Source: a virus
Strand: one strand, 5' to 3'
Length of the DNA stretch: 64,000 bases
Virus record (IMG/VR): IMGVR_UViG_3300044624_003021
Location: 1 to 64,000 of that record
The position numbers were made by a program, and so were the translations under genes. Positions 14,201-20,459 of this stretch are shown here, in pieces. The notes under the pieces are model-generated. The model was not told where the DNA came from, made no database searches, and saw only the letters and a list, made by a program, of their open reading frames with translations. Each line of letters starts with the position of its first letter. The first letter of the stretch is position 1.

Positions 14201-17200
14201 TGAAGGTCCATAAGTAAATGAGTCGTATAATACTCCATTAACAAAAAGACCCACAGTTAGGAAATTATTGTTCTGTTGAGACACGAATACAAATCTTGCT
14301 CTAAACGTATAATCACCATTTCCTGGCGAGGTATATACTCCAGTTGTAGGATTATATCCATTATAGTAATCAAAACTCTCCGTATTAAACGTAAAATCTG
14401 TCCATATATTAGGTTGTGCAATTTGTAAATTTTGAGCAACATTTCTGTAAGCTCTGAAGGATAATGGTTCTGCAAAATATGGATTAGAAGGTAAATCAGG
14501 AGACTCATTAGCACTCCAAACCGCACAAAAAGTATATTCATTCGACGGTAATACTGTTATAGTCACTTCTTCTGATAAATTATCACATTTTGTGTAATTT
14601 AAATAATTCACATTTTGTGATTGATTTGTCACGGTAATACATCTACAACAAAAACCTTGACCTCCACCCAAGAAATTTTTATAACCACCCTCAACACGGA
14701 CAATTAAAGATTCCCCATTTTCGGTATATCCGGTTGAAATTTTTCTAATATACGTATCGTTATCCGTAGTAAGTCCATCACCAACGGTTGAGATAAACAA
14801 ACCTGATGAACTTATTGATGAAGGAATATCCTCAGGTAAAATTAAATCTCCTGAATTACTTCCTTGTTCAAATGTTAAATAAGAATTTGTTCCTAAATAA
14901 ACTGTAGATATTTTTGTACCATAAGCATTCAAAGTGAACCCTTCAGGTAAATCTAGTTGAACAAAACTATTAGTTGGTTGTCCGTCATAAATTTCATTCA
15001 AGTCGGTTTTATTCACCGGTGAAAATGCTAAATAAGAAATTGTTGGTTTGTATGAATAAAAAACGTTAGAATAAATACTGTTATCAAATAGTATTGATGA
15101 TAAATTTTCAAAATTCATTAATAACGTGGTTGCGCTTGTTGGTAAATAAGACACATTACTATATGATGATTGGGTTATTGTTAAGGGAGTTGTTTGTGGT
15201 GTGAATTCACCAGTATAAACTGCAATTTTACAAATTCTAAGGTTACTAATATAGGCATCTAAATTAGTTGTCTTATCATAATTAGTTCCAATGTAGAATG
15301 ACGTGCCTGTTGTTGCGGTAATAGAATCTGTAATACCTGTGGTTACAATTGAATCTTGTTTTCCGTTAACATATAGGAAAATATCTCCTGAATTTCTAAC
15401 TATTGCAATATGAACCCATTGATATATATTAATCTGACTTTCAAAATTAATTACATTTTCGTTATACGTAAAATTAAGTTGACATAGTCCTGTAAATGAT
15501 AATTCCCACCCTTGGGTATTTGATGAATCATAAAAAGAAATAATCGAAGGATTTTCTAAGTTTGTACTACTATAATTTAGCCAAAATTCTACAGTGAAAT
15601 CTGAATCAAAATTAAACCCTTCGCTAAAGTCTGTATAAATGTAATTACCGTTATATAACGATAAACTACCTCCGTTATTTGAATTAAAATTAAGAACTAA
15701 TTCACCTTCAGGACTCATTTTTAAAATGTTTCCCGCACTATACAAAGAACCATTATTCACTTGTACTAAACCGTCTCCCCCAACTAATATTGACCCATCA
15801 TTTAATTGAGTAATCGTATTAATTTGAGATGTTGTGTATGAGTTATCTTTAAATGTTTCGTCAATACCGCTATTATTTATATAATTTGAACACTCATAAC
15901 AGTTTTCAAAAACTTTTGTACTAAATATTTCTGTAGTAACTCCTGATATTTCAGAATAATCACCTGAGGTTACGGCGTTTAAAACTTTCTTACATTTTGA
16001 TTCTCCAGTAGGTAAACTTATTATTTGTCCATATTTCTCAAAATATTGGTGACTTAATATCACACTTGTTGAACCGTTAACACAATCCTCAACTAAATAA
16101 TAGACACCTTTAGATTCAACCACTTGTTGGAACGAATCGTATGGTAAATAATTGACTTTTACTGGTATACTTGAGTTGATGCTTTTTCTAATAAATAAAC
16201 TAGAATTTCTACATTTGATATCTTCATTTATAAATGGTTGGTCGGTTAAATTAGAACATACCACACCTTCAGTTTCGGTATTATCTACATATGTAATATT
16301 TGACCCAACGTTTATTAATCTTTTAGCACATATTTTTTTGGTACCTACAAATTTTAGAGTTTTTACAGGATAAGTTTCTGTAAAAAATTCAGTAGTTACA
16401 CAACTGACATAAGTCACAGATTGTGCCGTGGCTCCGCTATTATTTAAAGTATAACAATTACACGGAAAATTAAAAGTAACTTCGTTAAATGTTGTAGTTC
16501 CATCAGTACATGTAAATGTTACATTAAAAGTTATGGTTTGTACCCATGTATCAGGATTCTGTAAAGGAACATTAAATGGTATACTAGTATATCCTGGTGC
16601 TATATTCAATGACTCAGATTCGGAATTAAGGGTATATGTATTAGTGACAATTTGATAATACCCCATAGGTGCCGCAACATTAATGGTGTATATATTGGTA
16701 TTTAAAGGTTGGTTAAAATGAATTATAAATGTGTAAAACGGACCCACGTATTCAATATTAGAAACTGAATAATCACAAGCCTTACTTCCAAACTTATATG
16801 GAAAAGTTTCAGTTATAATTGCTGGAGAATTTATAAATTTAGTAGTTCCAGAATCGTCATAAACTATGTTTACTCCTAAAACATCTCCCTTTTTAAATCT
16901 ACTATCGGCAATCAAATTTAAACTACTTAAATCAGGTTTTGTAATACCTGATACCGTAACAACTTGAGTATTGGCAGAAAGACATAAGTCACAATCAACA
17001 TACTTTGAAGCAACGTCAGTGTAATGAGTTGCAGCACTTGATGTTGATGCTGTGATATAAACCGCACAACTACGACTATTAGGTTCTTCAATAGGGTAGA
17101 TTAAATAAGGTGCGTCTAAGCTCAATTCTTCATTTGAACCTACCACATAGGTTAATGGGTTTCCTGAGAGGTCAAGTTGAAAACAGTCCTCGAAATCATA

Positions 17201-17221
17201 ATAATAAATAAAAGGGTCCAT
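5225..17221 (-). CDS. 3998-aa multidomain giant protein (LamG and triple propeller-like repeats)
   Basis: One uninterrupted frame of 3998 codons. The N-terminal third has Cys modules (CNCYTLNNSG...QSVTYVSC) and a KTLKFVGTKKIC segment nearly matching the neighbouring partial protein. A LamG/concanavalin-like domain sits at about residues 530-680 (FTVEFWLNY, WVHIAIVRN, LYVNG). Three tandem repeats of roughly 600 residues follow at about 1457-2090, 2100-2710 and 2715-3290. Each opens with (I/C)(V/P)(M/V)(L/F), carries DPRCRPL-type or CNPLMLW motifs and a HTFDYETNTGLLWI-type motif, and reads like a beta-propeller. The rest is Cys-rich beta-type sequence. There is no signal peptide or obvious membrane segment. 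It is probably a virion-attached receptor- or glycan-binding adhesin, by analogy with giant fibre proteins; no enzymatic motif was recognised. Confidence 0.85.
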   Translation of the reverse strand: MDPFIYYYDFEDCFQLDLSGNPLTYVVGSNEELSLDAPYLIYPIEEPNSRSCAVYITASTSSAATHYTDVASKYVDCDLCLSANTQVVTVSGITKPDLSSLNLIADSRFKKGDVLGVNIVYDDSGTTKFINSPAIITETFPYKFGSKACDYSVSNIEYVGPFYTFIIHFNQPLNTNIYTINVAAPMGYYQIVTNTYTLNSESESLNIAPGYTSIPFNVPLQNPDTWVQTITFNVTFTCTDGTTTFNEVTFNFPCNCYTLNNSGATAQSVTYVSCVTTEFFTETYPVKTLKFVGTKKICAKRLINVGSNITYVDNTETEGVVCSNLTDQPFINEDIKCRNSSLFIRKSINSSIPVKVNYLPYDSFQQVVESKGVYYLVEDCVNGSTSVILSHQYFEKYGQIISLPTGESKCKKVLNAVTSGDYSEISGVTTEIFSTKVFENCYECSNYINNSGIDETFKDNSYTTSQINTITQLNDGSILVGGDGLVQVNNGSLYSAGNILKMSPEGELVLNFNSNNGGSLSLYNGNYIYTDFSEGFNFDSDFTVEFWLNYSSTNLENPSIISFYDSSNTQGWELSFTGLCQLNFTYNENVINFESQINIYQWVHIAIVRNSGDIFLYVNGKQDSIVTTGITDSITATTGTSFYIGTNYDKTTNLDAYISNLRICKIAVYTGEFTPQTTPLTITQSSYSNVSYLPTSATTLLMNFENLSSILFDNSIYSNVFYSYKPTISYLAFSPVNKTDLNEIYDGQPTNSFVQLDLPEGFTLNAYGTKISTVYLGTNSYLTFEQGSNSGDLILPEDIPSSISSSGLFISTVGDGLTTDNDTYIRKISTGYTENGESLIVRVEGGYKNFLGGGQGFCCRCITVTNQSQNVNYLNYTKCDNLSEEVTITVLPSNEYTFCAVWSANESPDLPSNPYFAEPLSFRAYRNVAQNLQIAQPNIWTDFTFNTESFDYYNGYNPTTGVYTSPGNGDYTFRARFVFVSQQNNNFLTVGLFVNGVLYDSFTYGPSTALVNFETESIFENVQLNINDAVRIRVARTVNGSTTGTFTILAGIDSSNGNNLFELTNVNSGLSNELSPTSVTTISVDGWCGKLTDDSNSHWVCGDDFSWVEGCSPIAVCQENNVVANPQFLVQGIPNTTIPSWESVNGVGQTSTLWQTVGNNSTFGSAALYTGGDLNNYLQQNCLVIGATYEISFDLSLPVFFTDFGGTCTVFPGQRWVRVFAGSNGSEFFTPTSTFGSGGYQRFTTTLVATSTLLRFQAHEDCVANIPISISNICAIQTEPAPDCTCYEVRHTNAGLNPPQSTWFLFSWRDCSGSPHSSFVGQNPLFPCILNDNFSFVDQPGIGTNEQYAYVEDTNEFCGLSNSQYCIEPTVFPCTCFELKIGNNLTVEFLDCDGNYRFITNNYGPSVTVQGTVCMTSIINTSSQSSITDRGPCTANNAYCLARLLPDPLPPIEGCIVMLNSSTDEFDIFLYDTNQGSLIPISLQGPYIFNNADSSGDTYTDIAISRTSQRVYFKTNGTYQTNQVGPYPASYIGYFTINFQTGTYVSGATINVTPDLPFQDPYDFFTVNHGLEVDLDGFHVFVSSMNYSELDDVQSILRCEIIDSGQDTILTQVCPCERLFDLLPGRRVQGDMCRTTDNKLFITTTDGERVFIEQWHTDGTPEGSLFEFEIVTGLSADGDNQIDLYILDGSLFCIDNNQFNIPVYKVISDYPYGLEPVDSITNLTNYATYGGLFNGAATFPECNSFSFIYPDPRCRPLLLFSGLSNTFFVSRFNFLPFQPISTLNLGTHPVPTVGPNEIAHTFDYETNTGLLWILFNTQSSIWVTTIWEFTLNGTTLPNGEIDFIGTYNRQITLTQTNQAITSLRFFAGLAAIDDNTLIIGTRNGYGTSSAALRSRIVQLNLTPGNVNLNLTFNANTTTMFTLPTAGSPGYTLPRNAIIQSMDYAVDNKLIVIVRSGLPESSNINLTRVILQYPYAIDAQYEYINTILDAEGNGNATSDNVQQIGVVNYNNFIFVHRNQNIGANQNWGGYILNNEPNYGISGYLDIPQTQYTLSPLFNTALRASSTINVTVPSQIQCELTRFVPNIAPVIPTLSNCPVFLNSSGLEGLWNYNVTNNTHNFILLPQLGDVAETIYSYRDVAVCNTNNRLYVLQTLSDLPQPNPSSPWDNNLIWWNVDFETGQLIDGPFLIQLPSPVTFGALRLSEGLEVSPNGNLIYLSTVPIPGEPQTPRVLIYDVFNTSQFNYYTELISFTNGRRVKGDFIRTNNDKLFISTTDGTTIYIEQWTCDDSPEGTIFDNEIEFGPDVYESLDIFLSLNEGVSEFYVVASQNSTSSVFKIDVDLTITQSWNNTNLQTINGAASYPSCHSFEFEFPDPRCRPLILFSGNNQFVAIRWDGETEDPQQVLDLGNTYPAPGNSVQRSMSITHIFDFNFNTGWMWISRRPTPAITNVNFQIYEWSIDDEDFNLTFNRVINVSASGTTFRHNLGIASLDRNTLIIETWSGGTGPYNNQQNYREFIGQLDITPALGNNLSLVNNMTLMFRLPAQGDSIYTGTRSTVIYSNFYLGPDNKLVIFARDSTNLSQTGIKYLLQYEYVQSTNPNFFAFPEVYFPYPDPQNPGNGVTNFIATFLDEIRSIRLTNNAPGFGNAFSQLLFSPTNYLVTGSNIDEFWTPPNGRGPFGASSINSSPEAIALCNPLTFTPNLIVTTILPTCPVFFVTRADNNDLNPNRVFYYNVNDNESIEIELPNIPTITNDRFWDIAYNSVSQRLYLLHGSNQTTDVRLTWWNVDFISGFVITPNPTSVTLQNPEPLVNGNPGLFAAALGVSEDGLNVFLSTRPSNSNTWSIRRFDTVSQQFITPAILTLPVDESPTDIAVVNNNRMLIGYGVTNPTRWMIKQIYLDGSFTNAVIEETVTIFNFPESTDYGSGIDLFLTDQNRLYIAASYASNSSNVSDIYEVDIYGNTTSVYSDTGLGRVSGAASSPSCSSFSFQSLCNPLMLWLAPTSQTHRLRVSRYALGLGEPTFLNLGTSYNPNILGLGSLVETLDIAHSFDFITNTGFLWIKKVANTNVTYINEWTINDEYYNLTWSRLITLNTSNNNGVISRIDQGMAYISPNTLAMGAIVGGGWAGCPTASCRGVILQVNITNNSITFTNCTVMFNLPVVGSVNYNGTTNLLVWSGMYFMDNSLIITAKYGSTLVSASPMYILEYPYVIGATPSLIQEIGPNYTQPAVSHFPMTMENGVYLIRNENTNWSVFEYETSFPNGVSSVYQGLTFNGVTGPHGVSSINSTAESLQLCEPIALTTDLCEECGFYFDIIETGNIGYIVAGNLLSTCQGNISDYVINWYGPNSTTEIAFTSGLGNQFIYDYPHPLTGEQSPIVLSGEYLPVIDRINLGGVIYSQDGSNGSIATNLSCFESIEVTCADCLNGNSDDPIYSYEFSFDGAIVGTQTPPFQTCLSLPSTVNHIAWAFTGFAAYDNIKIIYNGNNYTQPVILANFNIGSTLIPMGTMWTNYEIDVAAPSFSKVTSLTGLLRSPGFENIIFQITSPSGASNWILKYDCMETFDCENCPQNQEIENKYKIDSSSISTTSYDGNNQPIDFSASCYSKVVLGIKVCDEDCSTVSIPQTLFNYYPYAFSPYTGPKGYALCNFPPNDTVLFGGNEQLTLDGLKTIQLNPGNQPYNCLSLSQTSTISYNKYVDGDYWIIEVTSNSNIPIDYMYQSYLNAMNEISYCGYMDCNQDFPGVVGQTCPFSGGTSINGIPSYSDPTDYRYYRSIEFGIPTASGNTLCGEILGGDTGGSTGTVGNTTDTALKFQIHVSAVVTTGTMDGLEFYLKIENYGFLESNTFTCSTSPNFGINIINFINNSYYSDDVQFTSQTGAIFESPFTTSRRVYLTSCNPRVSYNIAGLFDTNLISNATLPFYSQNESLPEFSSTTCTNFVGMFNTYFPNIVDYYMYKYRLEIIDSNTVDFNIYAYPIVNGIWQNTPILILTYVNGVVTFSDPNYVY

Positions 17222-17238
17222 ATTTAATAAGTTTTTTT

Positions 17239-17246
17239 ATAAATAT
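17239..17246 (-). promoter_or_regulatory. Phage ATATTTAT motif before the 3998-aa gene
   Basis: Minus-strand ATATTTAT ends 17 nt before the start codon at 17221. Confidence 0.5.
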
Positions 17247-17254
17247 CTATAAAA

Positions 17255-17281
17255 CAAAAAAGGAGGCTAATGCCTCCTTTT
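17255..17281. terminator. Intrinsic terminator after the subtilase gene
   Basis: GGAGGC/GCCTCC stem with TAAT loop flanked by A- and T-runs, downstream of the minus-strand subtilase stop. Confidence 0.8.
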
Positions 17282-17302
17282 AATTTTTAATTATTTTTTA
17301 TT

Positions 17303-19627
17303 TTAGTTTACAGAAATCTTTTTAATTTCTACCGTTCCATCAGAGTAATGAATGTGAATTACATTAAGTCCCTTTTCAAGTATTGCTTCATCAATACTAC
17401 CGTACCTAATTGGTTTTTCATATAAATTACTAAACTGTCTAACTTCAACAAATTTAACTTCAGGTGCATCAATAACCTCGTCATTGTTAACCGCAGTTGC
17501 AAGTCTTGTTACCGTACATTCAACTTGGTTATTTGCAAGGTTTTCATCACCTGCACCACCATTTACAGTAAGAATTCTTACTCTGAAAGTGTTTGTTGAA
17601 CCGAGTGGTAGAGCACAACTGTTTGTACTAAAACATACAGATGCCGATAAATAAGACACGCCTAATCGGTTTGTAGGTAATCCTCCACCTGGTAAATAAA
17701 TGAATTGACCTGGAAGTAATGGACCTTGCCAAGAACCTGGAAAACCTCCATTTGCAGGCATAGGCCAAGTTCTAGGTGCTTCAGGAATATTCACCCACAT
17801 TCTGTCCCAAGTAAATGATGTAATTGGAACTGTACCTGTATTTGTAACCTTCCATTGGAAAGTAATTTGAGTTTGTGTTGGTGAAATTGTTGCAGTTGGT
17901 GTTGACGGGATAGTCAGAGCAACTGATAAGTCACCACCTGATACAACAGGTTGAGTAACATTGAAACTTGTTTGTCTTGTATTATCATTTGTATTAGTTT
18001 CAGATATAGTACCCATATAATTAACTCTACTTATAATATATCTGAGTCCTGTAATGTTACCAACATTATAAGTTATTGTCTCAACGTCAGTTGCAACTCC
18101 ACCACCAAGATTGCCACTTGTTGTTCCTATAACAATATCATCAGAGTCACCCCAAGTTGTGTTGGTTGATAATCTGTGTTGAGTCATTACATTCACCGAT
18201 GGATATGTAGGATTTTGTGTCGCGACATTTGCAGTAATTGTAATATTAGAACCTACTGTAACCGCCGCAGGACTTACAGTTAAAGTATTAATTACAAAGT
18301 TATGAATGAGCGTCGGAGGAGGTGGAGGAGGAATTACACCACCTGGGTTTGGTGTTAGATTAATCGCATCTTTTAAATTAATTCTTCCATAACCAAGTTC
18401 ATTACTTCTTGTTGATAACGGCCAAGTAGGATTGTTAGAGTAAACATATCCACCTACTTTTTCAGCCGATTGAGCTAGTATCTGTAGTACTTGGTCGTCA
18501 GTAAGTTCCCAATTCTTGTAGAATACAAAAGCCGCAGCGGCTGCCGTAATAGGACAAGAGAATGAGGTTCCGTTTATAGAAGTGTAGTCACCTGCGTTAT
18601 AACCCGCAGCTCCCAATCTATCAGTAGTTCTAATACCAACACCAGGTGCCGATATGTCACAAATTTGACCGAAGTTAGAGAAACTTGCTCTAACATCTGA
18701 TTGTGATGTTGCCCCAATTCCCCATACAGCTGGGTAATTAGCCGGATATTGATTTGCAGTACCTGAAGCTCCATTTCCTGATGATGCTACTACCACCATA
18801 CCTTTTCCACCTCTTGCGGTTGTTCTTGCCGCCTGAAACGAAGCGTCAAGAGCCGCAGAGTATGATGACCCACCATAAGACATTGCAATTGCAACACAAG
18901 TTGGATTAGCCATCGCAGCATTTACACCATTAATCTGAATTACGTCCGATGTTCGGAAACTACCTCCAGCAAAAACTTCGGACATAATGTTAACCGGCAT
19001 TACCTTTACTTTGTTGTTACCAACACTACTAACACCAATACCATTATTTGTAACGGCCGCAATAGTTCCCGAACAAGTTGTTCCGTGTTTGTCCTCAGCG
19101 TTTACATAAGGAATATTTGTTGTGCTATTAACCGCATTGAATGGACTGTTTGTATTCCCAACGAGGTCAGGAATAGTTAAATCCAATCCTCCGTCGAACA
19201 TTGCAACACTAACAAATGGATTGTTTGCCGGAACTAAGTCCCATGCTTCATCGGCATCAATATCTTTATCAGTAGACTGACGTAGATGCCAACAAGATGC
19301 AAATTCAGCGTCGTTTGGAAGATAGTCCAACTTCATTTCTCTTGTCTCATCCTTGTAAAGATTTTGTACGAAACTTAAACTTTTGTTTCGATTAATAAAT
19401 TCGTCTTGGCTCGCACCATTCGGAATCAGGACAACATACCACCCAAGTTGGTCGAACTCGACAACAACTTTTGTATCACCTTGGTTAAAGTGATTTTTTG
19501 CTTGTAGTTCCATTCCTTTTTTTGGAACCACAATAATTTGTCTTTCAATATTCTTGGATAAGTCATATTGACCGTATCCGAGAATAAAGGATAGACAAAG
19601 TGTAAGTAATAAAACGATTTTTTTCAT
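17303..19627 (-). CDS. Secreted subtilisin-like serine protease (S8)
   Basis: 774 aa with a signal peptide (MKKIVLLLTLCLSFILGYG, then Gln at +1). The S8 triad is visible: Asp in VAMFDGGLDL near residue 144, His in EDKHGTTCSG near 180, Ser in NGTSFSCP near 355, plus the oxyanion-type ASSGN segment. After a Pro-rich linker come CARDB-like beta domains (LTVSPAAVTVGSNITI; LSVALTIPSTPTATIS). The C-terminus (GLNVIHIHYSDGTVEIKKISVN region) resembles the last strands of Bacteroidota sorting domains but lacks their PNP motif, so I do not call it T9SS cargo. It is followed 26 nt upstream by the secreted nuclease gene in the same direction. It would be exported to the periplasm or beyond, perhaps to degrade host surface or competitor proteins; the target is unknown. 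Confidence 0.9.
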   Translation of the reverse strand: MKKIVLLLTLCLSFILGYGQYDLSKNIERQIIVVPKKGMELQAKNHFNQGDTKVVVEFDQLGWYVVLIPNGASQDEFINRNKSLSFVQNLYKDETREMKLDYLPNDAEFASCWHLRQSTDKDIDADEAWDLVPANNPFVSVAMFDGGLDLTIPDLVGNTNSPFNAVNSTTNIPYVNAEDKHGTTCSGTIAAVTNNGIGVSSVGNNKVKVMPVNIMSEVFAGGSFRTSDVIQINGVNAAMANPTCVAIAMSYGGSSYSAALDASFQAARTTARGGKGMVVVASSGNGASGTANQYPANYPAVWGIGATSQSDVRASFSNFGQICDISAPGVGIRTTDRLGAAGYNAGDYTSINGTSFSCPITAAAAAFVFYKNWELTDDQVLQILAQSAEKVGGYVYSNNPTWPLSTRSNELGYGRINLKDAINLTPNPGGVIPPPPPPTLIHNFVINTLTVSPAAVTVGSNITITANVATQNPTYPSVNVMTQHRLSTNTTWGDSDDIVIGTTSGNLGGGVATDVETITYNVGNITGLRYIISRVNYMGTISETNTNDNTRQTSFNVTQPVVSGGDLSVALTIPSTPTATISPTQTQITFQWKVTNTGTVPITSFTWDRMWVNIPEAPRTWPMPANGGFPGSWQGPLLPGQFIYLPGGGLPTNRLGVSYLSASVCFSTNSCALPLGSTNTFRVRILTVNGGAGDENLANNQVECTVTRLATAVNNDEVIDAPEVKFVEVRQFSNLYEKPIRYGSIDEAILEKGLNVIHIHYSDGTVEIKKISVN

Positions 19628-19653
19628 TTTTTTATTGGTTTAATTGTTTATTA

Positions 19654-20229
19654 TCATTTGACCTTGTAATTGTTGTAGTCAGACGATTTCGGCTCTTCAT
19701 TTTTGAAGAAATATTTTTCTTTTTTATTTCCGTAAGTTATAATTTTTGTAAAAGAATCGGGTATAGTTGCTCCCGTAGGTAAGATTTTTGAATTTTTACT
19801 ATAATTCATCCTGATTTCAACTGAAACTGTGTTAGTTTTTGCGAGTTCTCTCTCGTAAGCCTCAAGAAGTCTCCATGTGCCTCGATTTAGTTTCTCGTGT
19901 TGTAGTGTACAATTAAGATATGAGAAACTTTGTTTTAAATTTTCTTTGTCACAATTAAAGTCAGCTGCCGGAGCCAAATGACCTTTATCGTATATATTAT
20001 TTTCATAGTCTTCCTCAGTTGAGGTGACAATTCCCTTTACAGGATAAAAATCAAGACCTTTACGGGATATTGTACCGTCAGTACATAACACCCTATATTC
20101 AACCCATTTTGGTTGTTGTAACTTTTCAGAATATACTACATTAAAAATAGAAGTTGTTACATAAACCGAATCCCTAAGTTGTGCATTTGTTAGTAATGGT
20201 AGAAAAAACAATAAAAATAAAAACCTCAT
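19654..20229 (-). CDS. Secreted DNA/RNA non-specific endonuclease (NucA/NUC1 type)
   Basis: 191 aa. The signal peptide MRFLFLLFFLPLLTNA is followed by Gln. The DRGH-type catalytic motif appears as YDKGHLAPAADF near residue 86, followed by the expected FSYLNCTLQHEKLNRGTW metal-binding and structural region, so the beta-beta-alpha-Me finger nuclease core is intact. The family cleaves DNA and RNA without sequence specificity and is usually periplasmic or extracellular. Export suggests it attacks nucleic acid outside the cytoplasm, for example released DNA or incoming competitor DNA; that role is inferred. It probably shares a transcript with the subtilase gene. Confidence 0.9.
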   Translation of the reverse strand: MRFLFLLFFLPLLTNAQLRDSVYVTTSIFNVVYSEKLQQPKWVEYRVLCTDGTISRKGLDFYPVKGIVTSTEEDYENNIYDKGHLAPAADFNCDKENLKQSFSYLNCTLQHEKLNRGTWRLLEAYERELAKTNTVSVEIRMNYSKNSKILPTGATIPDSFTKIITYGNKKEKYFFKNEEPKSSDYNNYKVK

Positions 20230-20248
20230 ATGTAAAAAACATTTACAT

Positions 20249-20256
20249 ATAAATAT
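20249..20256 (-). promoter_or_regulatory. Phage ATATTTAT motif before the nuclease gene
   Basis: Minus-strand copy ending 19 nt before the ATG at 20229. It would drive the nuclease-subtilase pair. Confidence 0.5.
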
Positions 20257-20263
20257 CGTTGTT

Positions 20264-20440
20264 TAAGTTTGATGCCTGTCCTATCAAACTAATTTATGTC
20301 GAATCATAATGAGGTTTCGTCTACATATTAAAATAAGATTAGAGTGAAACAATTCTAATCAATAAGGTGAGATGGAAGACGATTAAGATACAAGTCTCAC
20401 CTTTATAAAATAAAAAAGGTCAGATTTCTCTGACCTTTTT
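20264..20440 (+). ncRNA. Candidate small structured RNA with three hairpins
   Basis: This gene-free stretch between the nuclease and capsid genes holds an 8-bp hairpin (20266-20273 with 20283-20290), a 7-bp hairpin (20337-20343 with 20354-20360), and an 8-bp hairpin (20366-20373 with 20394-20401, outer G.U included) whose 20-nt loop 20374-20393 matches a loop at 42625-42644 (minus) at 18 of 20 positions. It ends at a T-tailed hairpin. A TAAGTTTG box at 20264-20271 gives weak promoter support and overlaps the first hairpin, so the 5' end is uncertain. The strand is chosen by analogy with the 42.6 kb copy. Confidence 0.5.
20412..20440. terminator. Bidirectional terminator after the major capsid gene
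   Basis: AGGTCAGA/TCTGACCT stem with a 4-nt loop, A-run left and T-run right. It serves the minus-strand capsid gene and any plus-strand RNA from 20.3 kb. Confidence 0.8.
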
Positions 20441-20459
20441 AATATTACTAAGATATTGA

